A DNA stretch of 64,000 nt, from NCBI RefSeq assembly GCF_000219625.1, contig NC_018217.1, positions 248,001-312,000 on the forward strand, written 5' to 3'. The stretch is from Zymoseptoria tritici IPO323. Taxonomy: Eukaryota; Ascomycota; Dothideomycetes; Mycosphaerellales; Mycosphaerellaceae. Shown here piece by piece: positions 22,313-36,342 of this stretch. The notes beneath the pieces were generated by a model that saw only the letters and a program-made list of their open reading frames with translations, did not search any database and had not been told where the DNA came from. The translations under genes were made by a program, and so were the position numbers. The first letter of the stretch is position 1, and every line of letters starts with the position of its first letter.

Positions 22313-25300
22313 TCAATCATCAGAAGAAGAGCAGCTCATTCGCTCCGCCACCTCGTGAGCAAAGTCATCGATTGAACACGCCTGCATCATGCCCGTGACG
22401 GAAATGTCAAGTCCGGTCTGGGTCCTGAGCCAATTGCGCAGCTCAATCGCTACGAGCGAGTCGACTCCGCACTCGGAAAAGTCTTTCGAGGTATCGATGT
22501 GAGTTGCGCCAAACATCGTCTGAAGCTTGAGGTTGAGCTCATCGACGATCAGTTTCGATGCATCGTCCACAGCCACGCTGGACCGGAGTCTCGATGACAA
22601 TCTGTCCGTCTTGCGCCCGAAATTCGCTGGTTGCTGCAGAAATCCTGATTCTGGTGCCGATGAAGACGACATGGCCTGATCCTGCAGGGTGGAGAACCGC
22701 TCGTCGCAGAGTAGAAAGTCTCTGGCCCAATGTGTGCCCGGATCTGCATTGATTCCACAAACAATGTGGTCGAAGGGTTTGGGTTGCTGCGAAATGGCCA
22801 GCTCCATGAGCCTGAGGACAGTCTCGATCGGTATTGGTTCGAGCCCTCGCTCCTTCAGCAGGTCGAAGAGATTGTTCTCCGCCACATATCCGACTGATTC
22901 GACCATGCCGAGATTGAGAGATACTGCGCTCATACCTCGAGACGTTCGTAACCGAGCGAGAGCATCTTGGAAAGAACAGCCAGCCGTGTAGTTTACCTGA
23001 CCCGGCGCTCCGGTGATCCCCAACACTGACGAGCACATGACGAAGAAATCGACGGCGGGAAATACTTGATGCAAATTCCAACTGCCCATCACCTTGGGGT
23101 AGATGGCAGCCATGTATTGTGCCCTCGTCATGTTTTCAAAGGCCGAGTTCTGGTTCCGTTTTGTTAGTAACTTGATTCATAAGCGGCATCTGCTCGGAAG
23201 TTCTCTTACGTGAAGAACCATCCCGGCGTGTATCACACCTCGGATCGGGGGCATATCGTCGCAAGTTGCCAAGGCAGCTTCCAGCTTGCTTCTGTCGGAA
23301 ACATCGCAGGCAACGTCTCGGATATGGCATTCCTTCGGGATGGAATCCCAAGACCCAGTTCCCTCCGGAGTGTTTCGCGAAAGTACAATCAAGGACCTTG
23401 CGCCCCGTTTGGCAAGCCATTCGCAAGTCTTCTTGCCGATGCCACCTCCGCCACCGACCACTAGGTACGAGGCATCCGGTAACAGTTCCACGCGTGGTGA
23501 GGCATGGCGGACCTATAAGTCAAATCGTCAGAGCCTATCACCCGGGATATTACCACTGATGCTTACCGCAACGGTACCATTTCCGTCCTCGGTGTTGACG
23601 ACGACCTTCCCTATGTGTTGGCCAGTCTGAAGTTGACGAAAGCCTTGTTCAACGCCTGCCAACGGAACGCCAACAATGGGCTCAATGCCCGGGAGGGTTC
23701 CATGGCCCACTAGTCGTACACAAGTTTCGAGAACTTTGTGCATTTCTCGTGACTGATGCTCCACCAACACAAGCAGATCCACCGCCAAGACGGAGATGCT
23801 TCGTCCAAATGCTGCAAAGTCAATGCGATGATGATTCTCAATGTCGCGGCGGCCGAGTTCAACAAATCGACCAAATCTGGCAAGACAATTTAGCCCGCTT
23901 TGGAGTAGTGGACCAGACAAGGAATTGATCACCACGTCGACACCTCGTCCTTTGGTGGCTTGCATCAGCCCGTCGACGAAACCTTGGGAACGGCTACTAA
24001 AGATCCGTTCCGGTCGGATACCGAAGCGGTCTATCAAAGCTTTCCGCTTTCTTTCGCCTGCAGGGAGGTATCTTAGCCGACGAAAAGTGGGAGTTGGGGT
24101 GGTGACTGGAACTTACTGCCGACGGTTGCATAAACCTCAGCCCCCAAGTGTTGACATAGCGATACGGCGGCCTGTCCAAGCCCGCCTGCTGCCGCATGAA
24201 CCAGCACTGTCTCCCCACGCTGGACGCGCGCAGCCCTCACCAAGGAAACATATGCTGTTGAGAACGCCACAGGGATACTTGCAGCCTGTACCCAGCTCAT
24301 TTGGTCGGGGATCTTGGCAACGCTGGTCCAAGGAGTCCACAAGCTTGTGCGCCAGCTGTCTGTAGAGAAGGCGCAGACACGGTCGCCAACGCGTAGACCA
24401 TTGACAGCCGCATGGGCCCCAAGGCGGGTTATCACCCCTGAGCATTCTAGTGCGGGTAGTTGATCGCAAGGCAGCTCGCCCATTGCAAGCATAATGTGCC
24501 GAAAGTTCAGCCCGAAAGCCCTGGGTGCGATCTCGACCATATCAGGAGGAAGCAGCGTGTGTTCTCGACTCTCAGCCGGCAGAAATTCGAGTGTGTCGAG
24601 CAACCCTGGTACCCTGATCTCGAGTTGAATTGGCTTTTCGGCATCTGTGAAGGCCCGCAATTCCAACCGCGTCGAGTCATCTTCGCTTGGCAGACTCGAT
24701 ACACGTCGGAGACGCGGTACGTGGATGACACCATGCCTCTCGCAGAACTCAAAGTCGCGCGCTGAGCTATCAGGGTCCTGCATCGTTGACGCATAGACTT
24801 GTGCTATCGCCTTTGCAGAATCGAAAGTCCAGAACGGTCGCCGAGGATCTAGATCGAGGGTGACATAGTTGCTGCTAGGATATTCGCACCGAAGCGAGCG
24901 CAGCAGTCCATGTATTAACGAAGACCACGGGTCGACGACATCCATAACCGCACCTCGTGTGATCCAGAAAACGGACTGGCATGATGTTAGCAAAGATTTC
25001 AGCGCGTTGTAGTCCGCATCTGTAGGACGAGAAAGGGCGTTGCTCCCTGGCTCTTCGATGTAGATCACGGAACAGCCCATCCCAGTCAGAGAAGAACAGC
25101 GATCCAATGAACAGAACATTGGCTGAACGCCCAAAGTGGTGGTCAATGTGTCATCTAGCTTTTGTAACCATCCGAGCGGGAAGCAGGTGAAGTCTCGTGC
25201 GACAACATGCAATGGGCTTCGACAAGTGCCGTTGAGTTCAATGCCGAGTTTTGAGTTCGGTCGCCGCGCAGTCGACATTAGCACACTAAAGTGTGACCTC

Positions 25301-28300
25301 TCTTCATCCTCATGATCCCGAAGGTGGCAATCAACGCCGGAGAATCCAGTCTCGCGGAGCACCAAATCCCATGATTCGAGGCTCAGGGAAGGCGAAGACG
25401 CTCGTTCTGGCTCTGTACCTATCGAGCTATTAGTACTGTTCGAAACTTGATAGCCCAGAGTGGGACCTACTGAGCCACCAGCCTGGGAGAAGGCCAAAAG
25501 CGAGAAATATGTCGATGCTGTCTCGAGTGGTTTCCATCAGCAGCAACTTGCCATCAGGCTTTAACAGGCGATGGACATTCAGCATCGCCTGTCGAATGTT
25601 AGAGGTGGCATGAAGAACCTGACACGCAACGACGACGTCGTACGTGTTCGGCTCGAATCCCTGCTCCAGAGGATCGGAGCTGATATCAAGTTGCTTGAAG
25701 AGCATACGCTCTGCCCACGGACTGAATTGCTGGCGGGCAGAGTCGAAAAAAGCGGGTGATATGTCGGTGAAGTGATATGTGCTGAAATCCAATGCATCGT
25801 GGCCATCGTCTTTTTCGATGGACGTCCATTTGTTGCGCGATGGTGAAGCCTGCATTATAGCCTTGGTAGCGCCGCCTGTCCCGGCACCAATCTCTAGGAT
25901 GCTACACTTTGGGTTCACCTTGGTCAGCATGTGTAGCAGCGATGCTAGCTGTGTCTCGGAGCGCCTCCATTGCGGTGCGTTCTCGTAGTAGCGATACAAC
26001 AGCCGATCCTGCATCATCAGATCCAAAGCGGACTCGTGACCTTGTATGATGGCAGAAATCTTCGGGCCCACTCGTGTCATCAGCTCTCCGTTGACGCCGG
26101 ACGAGCCGACTCGCTGGTAAAAGTCGGCCAAGTCGTCAGGGCTGAGTGGAGTGGCGGACTCTTTCTCGATCTGCGCCTTCATCCATTGATGATATTTTAC
26201 GAAGTGCCCCGGGATCTCACCTAACACAGCTGACGGGATCGTCTCTAGGGCATTTGACATGTAGTGCAACGCAGCAGAGTGTAGGTCATTTGCTAGGCTC
26301 TCCTCGTATGAGTCTTGACGGTGCCTCAGTTCACGCAGCATGTGCTCGGGGACGCCGAAGCGAACATCCGGTGTCCAGAAAGTCCTAGCGAAACGATCGT
26401 GATCCTCTGCTCTGGACTCTAGACCGAGTGGTCTCGAGTCCGCCACCGGCGCACCATGAAATTCAAGACCTGTCACTTCCAGCACGGGCAGCTGATCGTA
26501 GCCTTTATCATTCGGGTTGGCATTATGAACCGTCATGTCCACGGAAAATCCATTTCGTTTGGGGCTGATGCGGGAGGCTTCTGCCCAAAGTGCGTGTTCC
26601 ACATCTGCTTGTGTGTTTCGTCGCAGGCAAATGTCGGCGATCGAGTACGGAAGATACGCCTGTTCTTGAGTCGCCAGCGGCGAATTGTAGTAAGACGGGT
26701 AAGCAGCTTGCAAGACAGCGTCGATTGTGGTAGGATGCATTGCGTACGCGGACTCGTGTCCGCGCGGCATTGTCGATGCTGTGTCGGCAACGTGCAGTTC
26801 GACGCACGCGACTGTTGAGGAGTTGGAGTCGCCGTAAATAATCCGGCGAAAGTTTCGGAATGCCGCTCCATATTCGATCCCAACACGACGTAGCGTGGCC
26901 CACAGATCTTGCGGATCCATAGCTTTGGTATCAGAAAGAGCTAGAGACGAGTGACTGGCTGCCGTGGATGCGATGCCAGCTGCAATCTGTTCCCCTGACC
27001 GAACGATTCCATCGCTGACCTGCATCTTCGTTTGCCCGCTGCAGTGGAGACGCCAGACATCACGGCCACTGGACTTCGGTTCCCGTGAATAGATATGAAA
27101 CTGGAACCAGCCATGAGATTGCAGATCCCAATCCGGACAGGCTTGCAAATGGAAATGCAGCTGGCAGCCCGCACCTTCGTCTTCGGGTAGGACCAGTGCG
27201 TGCGGAAAGGCAATGTTGCGCAAGTGGTATTCGAGTCCATTCGTCTCGCCGTCTTGTTGCGTTTGCATCTGACCGATGGCGTCAATGGCCATGCAAAGGT
27301 ATCCAGCCGCCGGGAAGACGATCTTTCCTCCGACCACATGGTGCCTCAGCCACGGCACATCCGAAATCTTGAGGAAGTTGCTCCAACTCATGGCCATCGG
27401 CTCAGCGATGGACTCACGCACGCCGAGAAGGTCGCACGACGCTGCCGTTCGGTGCCGGTAGGACTTATTGCGCTGCTCTTCGATCCAGAAAGACACTTCG
27501 TGTGACCAAGGGTAAGAGGGAAGGTCGAGCAGGAAACCTGGTTGCCGCAAAGAAGTGGGAAAATTGACGAGATCAAGGTTGATCGTACCGTGCCCTCTCC
27601 GGACAAGCTCGCCGACAAGCCCATGAATACTCAGTACCGCATCTCGCTTGCGGACCAGACAGCTGCCGTAGCCAATATCGCCCAAGTCCCCTGGTACATT
27701 CGCTTCCTTCAGTATATCCATGATTGGGCCTTTGAGTGCGCTGTGTGGTCCAACCTCCACAATCATGTCGATGTTCAGTCGACGTCCATTGACAATGCAC
27801 ATTTTGCTAAGAGCACGATCAAACTGTACCTGGGAAAGCATGTTGGTATTCCAGTACTCCGGAGTGGCGAGCTCTCTAAGGTCCGTGAGGTAAGTTCCAG
27901 TTACGGAGGAGCAGAAAGCTACAGGTTCTCTTCCCACCGCTGGCTCCATTCCGTTTGTGCACGCGGCCGCTGCTGCAAGCCACGGTCGCACTCTCTCCAT
28001 GAATCTGGACGAGATTGGAGCCATATACTCGGTGTGGAAGGCTGCGGTGACCTTGAGTCGACGACAGAAAGCCCCGTCTGCATTGAGGAGTTGTTCCAGG
28101 AACGCGATACCACCGATATCTCCTGATGCGGTCACACTTTTGGGACTGTTGACGCATGCGACCCACACGCGTCCACATTCCTTTCCATTCACGGCAGCGA
28201 CATACGGGAGGACGTCACTCTGAGACAGCCCTACAGCGAGCATGGCTCCTCGCCGTTGGCCCGCATCGTCCTCGGCCGCTAGACTTCCACGAATGAACAT

Positions 28301-30751
28301 CATGGCAATTGCGGACCGGGCATCGATGGCATGAGCAGCATACGCAGCGGCCACCTCTCCGCTCGAGTGTCCTGTCACCACGGCTGGAAACACATTCCAC
28401 GAGCGCAACAGGTCCGTGAGCGCCACCTGAATGGCGGTAGAGAGCGGCAGACTGTACGCGACATCGTTCAGATAGCTTGATGTGGCTTCCCGCATCAGCT
28501 CCTCTGTAACAATATATCAGCGGATCATCTCGCAGCAAGTGTCAATCGTGCAACTCGCCTTCTAACGACCATTGTGCTCCCATCTCTCGCATATACCCAT
28601 CCATGGCTTGGATACTCGCGCGAAAAGCCGGGTAGGTGGCAATCAACTCCTTGCCCATACCCTGCCATTGCGCTCCTTGTCCATTGAATACGAATCCGAT
28701 ACGCAGGGCTCCGTTCCGTCTCGGACAGATACACGAACGTTCGATTCGCTCAAGGTGCTGATCGAGTTCAGTGATACTACTCGCACTGACAGCATCAATA
28801 CAGGAGAATCTCGAGCGCCGTCGGTGCAGGGTGTACGCCAGGTCATCTAAGATCGCCTCGGAGCATTGATTGTCCTTCCCTTGAAGCTGGGTAAGGTAGA
28901 GGCGCAGTTGGGACGCTGTACGGCTCAACGCCTCCTCATTGTGGCTGCTCAGAGCGAACAATCTCGGTCGTGTCCCGGACCTCGAGTGCGTTTCACCTTT
29001 CTGGCCAGCATACTCAGGGGCTTGTTCCATGATTACATGGGCATTTGCACCTCCAAAACCAAAATTATTGACTGATGCCCGACGAATTCGGTCCTGTTCG
29101 GGCCACGTTGTACATTTTCTAGGAATCTGTTCAAAGTCAACGACGGACTCCAAAGCGATGCTCTTGTGCCTCACAATAGCGCACGTGTTCAGGTTGGAAT
29201 ACGCTTACCGTAATGTGCCCAGCTACTTGACGGCACGCTTCACTCATTTCACCAAAGTCTGCATTAGGAGGGATGACTCCTCGCTTCAGACACAGTGCGG
29301 TCTTGATGATGCTGGCCAGTCCACTGGCAGCCTCGCAGTGACCGACATTCGTTTTGACGGAGCCCAGCCACAATGGCAGCGAGTTGGAAGCTCTGGCAAC
29401 GCCGATTGTCCTTGCAATAGCCTCCAACTCGATGGGATCTCCAGTCTTCGTGCCTGTGCCGTGAGCCTCGACATAACCCGTGTCCTTCATGTCGAGGCCA
29501 GCTTGCTTATAACATTTCGCGATCAACGCTTGCTGCGCGTCACAACTCGGTCGGGTGATAGTAGCTGTCTTGCCGTCCTGATTAAGACCAGTCGTACATA
29601 TGACAGCGTGGATGTGGTCATTCGCCTCGATGGCATCTCCGAGACGCTTTAGAACGATGGATGCAATTCCTTCACCACGGCCATAGCCGTTGGCACGCTT
29701 GTCGAAAGCATAGGACTTTCCATCCGGTGATAGAAAGCTGTTGCAGAAGTCAGGACATGAATGTGTTCTCGCAGAAGAAAGCCGTACCCTAGGCTCGACA
29801 TGGTAACGAAAAAGTCTGGGTTCAACATCAGATTGGCCCCAGTCACCTAAACATCAACGGGTAGAGTTGTCAGCATATCTGGAACGATCTGGATTCCAAG
29901 GCAAAGACCTCGCATCACCCGAGAAAACTCGGGCTCCCACGTAGGCCTCTTTGAGCTCCATGTTCGTACAATTGAAGTAACGGATTCTCCGCTCTGGAGA
30001 CTCTTGCAAGCCAGATGCACGGCAGTCAGAGTAGTCGAGCAAGCAGTGTCGATGGTCATACTGGGGCCCCGGAGGTCGTAGAAGTGCGAGACACGGTTCG
30101 ACGCCATCGCGGCTGCGTTGGTCGTCATGTACATCTGCGGCAGGCGGTCGGGGTCGCGTAGGAGGCCGTCGGAATAGTCTCTCTGCATGATTCCAGCAAA
30201 CACGGACGTGTTGGAGCCGGCAATTTGCGCGAGGGTAATACCAGCTTGAAGTCGATTAGCAGTCCAGACCCCATCGCAATCCGAACCAATTTTGGCTTTA
30301 CAGACCATTCTCCAAAGCCTCGTACACCACTTCCAGCGTCATGCGCTGTTGAGGGTCCATACTCTGTCGCAGTTGTCAACACTCGCCGGCAATTAGATGT
30401 CGGCTAGCGATCCTGAAGTCCACTCTCACCTTGGCAACTTCTGCGGACAGGCCGAAGAAGTTGTGATCGAAATGCGCAATGTCCTGCTCGAGAAAATGAC
30501 CGCTGGTCACGTTGGCCTCATTTTCAAGTCAGCACTAGATCGTGAATCACGACGGCAGAGGGCAAAGAACTCACGGTGCTGGTCTTCTCGCCGTGCGGAT
30601 GGTGGAAAGCTGCTGCATTGAAGCGTGAGTCGGGCACGATGCCCCATCCTGTTCTCGCAGCTCCCAGCATCTCCCACAGCTTCGAAGGGCTTGTAGCGCC
30701 AGCGGCAAACCGGCAGGCCATGCCTACAATGGCAATTTTGTCTTCTTCCAT
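22313..30751 (-). CDS. Highly reducing type I polyketide synthase (KS-AT-DH-MT-ER-KR-ACP)
   Basis: Twelve exons: 30751-30575, 30516-30430, 30363-30306, 30244-29970, 29846-29788, 29737-29209, 29126-28559, 28503-25471, 25418-24117, 24057-23567, 23512-23210, 23149-22313; phases agree throughout, 2572 residues. [30 protein letters not shown] and GHSSG (Ser about 632). [12 protein letters not shown] (His about 973) and Asp about 1179. C-methyltransferase: LEIGAGTGG (about 1455) with VACQVLHAT, so probably active. [12 protein letters not shown] (about 2005). [11 protein letters not shown] (about 2213), with GGG where many relatives have GLG, catalytic Ser about 2335 and Tyr about 2348. ACP: GVDSL, Ser about 2525. 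There is no thioesterase, so the chain must be passed on, presumably to the adjacent NRPS. Intron 7 has a GC-AG boundary (AAG/GCGAGT). All domains look complete. Confidence 0.95.
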
Positions 30752-31150
30752 GTTTGTGACTGAACTCAAGGACCTGGTTGTGTGTTCTTGCGGTTCAGAG
30801 GGACAACGAGTTGGTGCGCGTGAACAGTTGAGCCAATTCTCCGAGCTCCTTGTACGTTTCACCTGTCTCGGTTCTTACATCCGTGTGATTGTTGAAGATG
30901 CCAAATCGGACCGTGATGATCTTAAGCGGACCGGGGCATGGCTGTGGCACACCGGGATATCTCGCATCCAAAACACACAGTACCTAAAGTACGGGCCGCA
31001 TGTGCAAAACACAAGCCACCATAAGCTCCCCGAGAAGCGGTCCGTCAACAACATTGTGTGGTAACTCGTCCATCACGGTAAAATATCTCTCCTCTGGCCG
31101 GATGGGATATTGAGCATGGTTTGTCCGCGAGATTCGAGCCAAGTTGTGTC
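30752..31150. promoter_or_regulatory. Divergent promoter of PKS and NRPS
   Basis: It holds CGGACCG at 30907-30913 and 30927-30933 (20 bp apart, as in the P450 promoter) and CGGTCCG at 31038-31044. They sit 156-293 bp upstream of the PKS start and 107-244 bp upstream of the NRPS start. A shared promoter would keep the two megasynthases at matching levels. Confidence 0.62.
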
Positions 31151-34100
31151 ATGCCACACTCCACCGAGACCAGGATTTACAGCAAGGTTTCGACCATGGC
31201 CAACGTCCAAGCTAGGACAGTCTTCTACGAAGAGTTGCGCTCTCTCCTTCCCGAGCTTCTAGAAGATACCCGAGTCGACCGTCAAAGCTTCGCAACATGT
31301 GGTGGAACATCGCTTGCGGCTCTCCAGCTTCAAACTGCCTGTCGACGGCGAGGAGTCGAGCTCGACTTCACTCACTTGCTATCAGAAGCAAGTCTGAGCG
31401 AGGTCATCAACAGAGCCAAAGTTTCCACTTCCGACCCGGTCACCCCAGACAAGATGCGTCACGGCGACGTCGCGTGTACAGCATCGGCACCGAGATCGAC
31501 AATGGTGTCGGCAGCCCCACGTGACGAGAAGGGACCTACGAGCCAGCAGAGCGAAGATGCGTTGTCCCCACCGAACGGCTTCGTTCCAAAGACAGCAGGA
31601 CGCCCACGACTTCGATTGGTATCATATGAGAGGACCCTGCTCGCCAGAACCCACGACTTGGACGCTGAGCAGGACGCCGCCGAATTCAACGACCTTCAAC
31701 TTCGTCTGATCCAAGGCACGATTCGACGACCTGGTAGCGGCCTAATTCACCATGTAATGACCGCACGCAGCGAGGAGTTAGAGTCAGTTCAAAGTGCCTG
31801 GGAAGCGGTTCTCAAGAATGAACCCACGTTCAACACAGCTTATCGTAACCCTCGGGGTGGCCGTCCGCTTTGCTTGGCCGTCTGCTGGCGGCGATTTGAG
31901 ACCGATGATGCCGATACACATCAGCAAGCGCTCTCCGACTGGCGTACAGCGCTACCATCGTGGCCTCGTTGGCGGGATATCGACGTCGATGATGTGGATC
32001 TTGACATTCGGTTCACCGTCATCGAGCTCAAGGATCAAGCCGAGTCGATGAGAAACGGCGCAGTGGTGATATGGACTATTCACCATGCCTTGATCGATGG
32101 ATGGTCGGCGCATCTGCTCCTGCAACGTGTGCAGGGTGTGCGCTGTGGAAAAGCAGTATGCGGACCAGTCCATGCATGGAGCACAGCAATGGCCGATCTG
32201 GAAAGCTATCGCCAGCGGCATCGATCAGCAGGCGAAAACTTCTGGTCCATGTGTTCAGAAGAGCTCAATCTATCCAGAGGCTCAATCTTGCTCCCGCTTC
32301 CTCCCGCCAGCGCTTTCACGGAGGGATCAAGCTACCAACACACAGAGCAACTGTATACCACGCTTTCCGATCCGCTACAGAGCCGGATTCGATTGACATC
32401 CCAGAGATATGGCGCAACTCCCTTGGCCATTTTTTATGCCGCCTGGGCCATCATCATCTCCGTGTACAGCGATTCGGATGCGATCAACTTCGGAACGGTG
32501 GTCTCGGCGCGTGGACTGCCCATCCAGGGCGCCCTGGACGTCGTGGGCCCCATGTTCGACACATTGCCGTTCCATATGGTCATTCCTTGGACCTCGACCA
32601 TAGAAACATTTGTGCGGCAGATTCACCGTCGTTTGCGGCTACTCAACGAGTTTTCTTGGACAACATCAGAGCATGGCTTCTGTCGATCGTTTGAATGTCT
32701 GTTCTCTGAGCAAATCGATGTGCACTCTTTGCAAGAGGACAACGACATCGACAGCCTCTTTGATGTGCGAACCACTGACCAGACAACGGACATACCACTT
32801 CACGTCATTGTTGGTCCCAATGGACAACTGCAGATGCAGTACTTCGTTGAGCGATATCGTGCAACAGACATGAAACGACTTTGGGACCACTATCAACGGG
32901 TCTTGGTGGAGCTGGTAAGCGACAAACACAGCTCCGTCATGCTTGTCGCAAACTCGAGCGAATCTACAGGTTCCATAGCCCACCTGAGGACCTTGGGAAA
33001 CTGCGAATCGCCAAGAACGACCTGGAGCTCGTACGGTGCAGGCGACGACCTCGTGACACTCTTTGAGCAGACTGCCGATCGGCATTTCGATGCGATTGCT
33101 CTAGTCAAAGGCAAACGCCAGGTCAGTTACTCTGAACTTGACGCCTGGTCGTCGAACGTTGCCCGAAGACTTGGCCAGATGGGTGTCCAGAGCGGCGAGA
33201 TAATTACAGCCGACGCTGACACCTCCATTAATTGGATTGTAGCCATTTATGCCATCTTACGAGCTGGCGGTGTGTATTGTCCTATTGCTCCATCGCTCCC
33301 GCCTGAGGCGAGAAACACTCTCTTTTCTGACTCTGGAGCGAGGGTCCATCTGCGGACCACTTCCTCGCGGGATGCAACGAATGGTCAACATCCTCCGGGC
33401 GCATTCGTCCTAAGTATTGAAGACATGATGCCGGGATTCGGGACTCTCGGGAAGCAAGACGTCGCAAGGCGTGACCGAGCGCGAACACACGACAGCGCAT
33501 ATGTCTGTTTCACTTCTGGCTCCACTGGCAGACCAAAGGGGGTTGTCTGTACTCATGGAGCCCTTATGGCGTTCCAGCGCGAGGAGGAAGTTCGATTATA
33601 CGCCAACCCCGGCGTTCACATTGCACAAACTATGTCTCCCGCCTTCGACGGCAGCATCCACGAGGTTTTCTCCGCCCTGAGCTACGGGGCAACGCTTGTG
33701 CTACCGGCATCGGGTGACCGCCTGGGGCATTTGAAACTCGTCGACGTGGCGATTCTTACGCCGTCGGTTGCGTCACAGTTGCAGCCAGCCGACTTTCCCC
33801 GATTGCAGAAGGTACAGTCTTTTGAACATGGTTCACATCGGCGATTTTAATGGCTGTTGCTGACCTCCAACGTGAAGCTCTACCTGGTTGGCGAACCGGT
33901 ACCACAGCGAGTGTGCGACGCATGGGCTGCGGAGAAGCAGGTCATCAATATGTACGGGTGAGTCGTGGCCGTGCGTGTCCGGTCGGATGCTTGTCTAATG
34001 ATTTTAGGCCAACAGAAGCAACCTGTGGAGCAACAATTGCCCGTCTCGATGTCGGCAAGCCCGTAACCATCGGCAAACCGAATCCTTCCACACGTGTGTA

Positions 34101-36342
34101 TATTCTGGATCATCGTCTGCGCTTGGCCCCCATGGGTATGATCGGAGAGGTCTGGCTCGCGGGCGTACAGGTCGCTCGGGGGTACCTGAATCAGAAGGAG
34201 CTCAGCAGCGAGCGCTTCCTGGATGACAGCGTGTGTGTGTCGTTGGGGGAGCAAATGTATCGAACAGGAGATCGAGGCTACTGGGACGAGAACGGAGACC
34301 TCGTTTACTGCGGTCGCAGGGATCGACAGATCAAATTGCGCGGCTTCCGACTTGACTTGGACGATCTGGAGGCGCGCATCCTGGTGTGTTGCCTCGGAAA
34401 CGCCACGGTAGCAATCACTCTGTGCGACGACGTGGAGGAGTTGGTGTGTATGGTGCAGACCACAGCCATGTCAGCACACCAGGTGCGACAGCGTCTCCAG
34501 CATTGCTTGCCGCCATATGCCGTACCACGACACATCGTCGTCGTCGAACGCCTCCCCACTACAGCTGCCGGGAAGGTGGACTACAAGGCCATTGCGCGGA
34601 CCCGGACCGCGGACCGAGAAGAAGCGCTCGCAGAAACCCTCGACCTTCAGACGTCATCCACAGACCAGAGGTTGGCGAGACTCTGGCGGAAAATGATTGG
34701 AGACAGAGGGCGATTGAGCGTAACGGTAACTCCGCGTTCCAGGATCTTGGACCTGGGAGGAGACTCTGCACTGCAGTTGCGCATACTCTCCGCCATCAAC
34801 GAGGAATTCGGCGTGCAGCTTAGTTGGCGCGCCCTGGCAGAGCTAGACCTCTCGCAGATGGCCCGAGAGATTGATAACAAGTCGGGAGAGTTGCAGCCGT
34901 CACCTAGACTGGACAAGAGTCAATTGTCCAGTGCAGAAGAATATCATTGGCAACGGTATCAGATCGACCCGACCTCTGCGACGTTCAACCTGGGCTTCGC
35001 CTGCGATTTCGATCTAGTGTCCGTGGATCGAGATCGACTCGTAAGTGCTTGGAATGCAGTACTGCAGCATCACGAGATGTTCCGATGCAGATACGTGCCC
35101 GATGCCAACGGCAACCCACGAAGAATATTGGGTTCGCGACCTCAACAGGTTGCTGACATCCTGGACGAACCACTGGAGGCCGAAAGACTGATGAACACTC
35201 CTTTTGACCTGGAGCGGGATAGTCCAATACGCGTGGTCATTTCGAGAAAAGGCATGGTGGTAGTGTGTCATCACATCTCCTGTGACTACACCACATTCAC
35301 TCTCCTCATCGGCGACGTCATGAGAGCGTATGATGCAATGGGCACATTGCAAGACTCCGTCAGCAATGCTAGCATCACCAGCTACTTGTCGGCAACTTCG
35401 TGGCATCCCAATGTGTCGGCGTCCATGGTGGCGTTTTGGAACGATGCCCTGCGAGGTGTTCCACAAATCCAGCCTCCACTGGCAGGGGCTGCAACGGGTC
35501 TCCAGAATCGAACTTCCTACCAGGGATCAGCGACCATGCTACAAGCAACGAAATCGACGAGCGATCGGGTGGAGGAAGTCATGAAAGCGTATGGTGTGAG
35601 CGGGCAGCAATTGGCGCTGGCCGCCGCTACTGTAGCATTGGCAGTGCTGGATGAAAACTGTGACAGTTTCGACGTCGTCATAGGCGTTCCCTTTGCAAAC
35701 CGTCGCTCACCAGAGGACGGGAGGGTGGCAGCGGGGGTCTTTCTGGAGCCAGTGCCTCTCCGCCTAGCCTTTCCTTCCGGACACCATGTGTCCTCTGTCG
35801 ACTCTCAAAGCCCTCTGCTGGGAAAAGTGCAGTCAGCGCTGTGGGGGGCCGTGACCAATGCCATGCCTTGGGAGCAACTCTTGCGCAATCTAGGGATATG
35901 CTCTACGAATCTCGGCCATGACCACGCACTCTTCGACTGCGTGGTCTCATTCCACGACTGGAGGACAGGCGCAGAAAGCGTATACGGCAAGATGGCTGGC
36001 ATCGGGATGAGTCCCCAGTTCTTGTGGAGCTCGAACGGTTCCAAGTTCAAGCTGATGATCGAACTGATTGTCGTAGACGATGGACTGTTGGTGCGGCTCG
36101 AGTACGACGAAGCTTGCTATCCCAGTCCAACACCATCGCATATCCAACGGCTCTTTCTCCATGCGCTGGATGTCATTGCGACTTCGCCGAGCGCCTCTTT
36201 CGAGCAGCTGAGGCACGAGGGGCTGCGGGCTTGGACGCCTGAGACCTTGGGCACCTCTGGTGCCACATTGCCTTGTCCGAACATTCTTTCTCTCTGTCGA
36301 GGCCGAGCAGACAGCGACAGTTCATGCCTAGAAGGGTCTTGA
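31151..36342 (+). CDS. Nonribosomal peptide synthetase, T-C-A-T-C
   Basis: Exons 31151-33811, 33878-33957, 34008-36342, 1691 residues from the first in-frame ATG; the ATG at 31196 (ACCATGGCC) is an equally good start. Domains: T1 with GGTSL (Ser about 54); C1 with HHALIDGW (about 311); A with TSGSTGRPKG (about 790), FDGSIHE, NMYGPTEATCG, YRTGD and AAGKVD; T2 with LGGDS (about 1166); C2 with HHISCDY (about 1334), which keeps His-His-x3-Asp. The A domain has the usual Asp (FDG), so it should activate an alpha-amino acid, identity unclear. There is no thioesterase or reductase. T1 has no A domain and probably receives the polyketide from the PKS; C1 would join it to the amino acid on T2 and C2 release it onto a nucleophile. 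This is inference from architecture. Confidence 0.92.

Noticed and set aside
22313..36342. Single hybrid PKS-NRPS gene
   Set aside because: The PKS and NRPS are on opposite strands with separate starts and a shared promoter.
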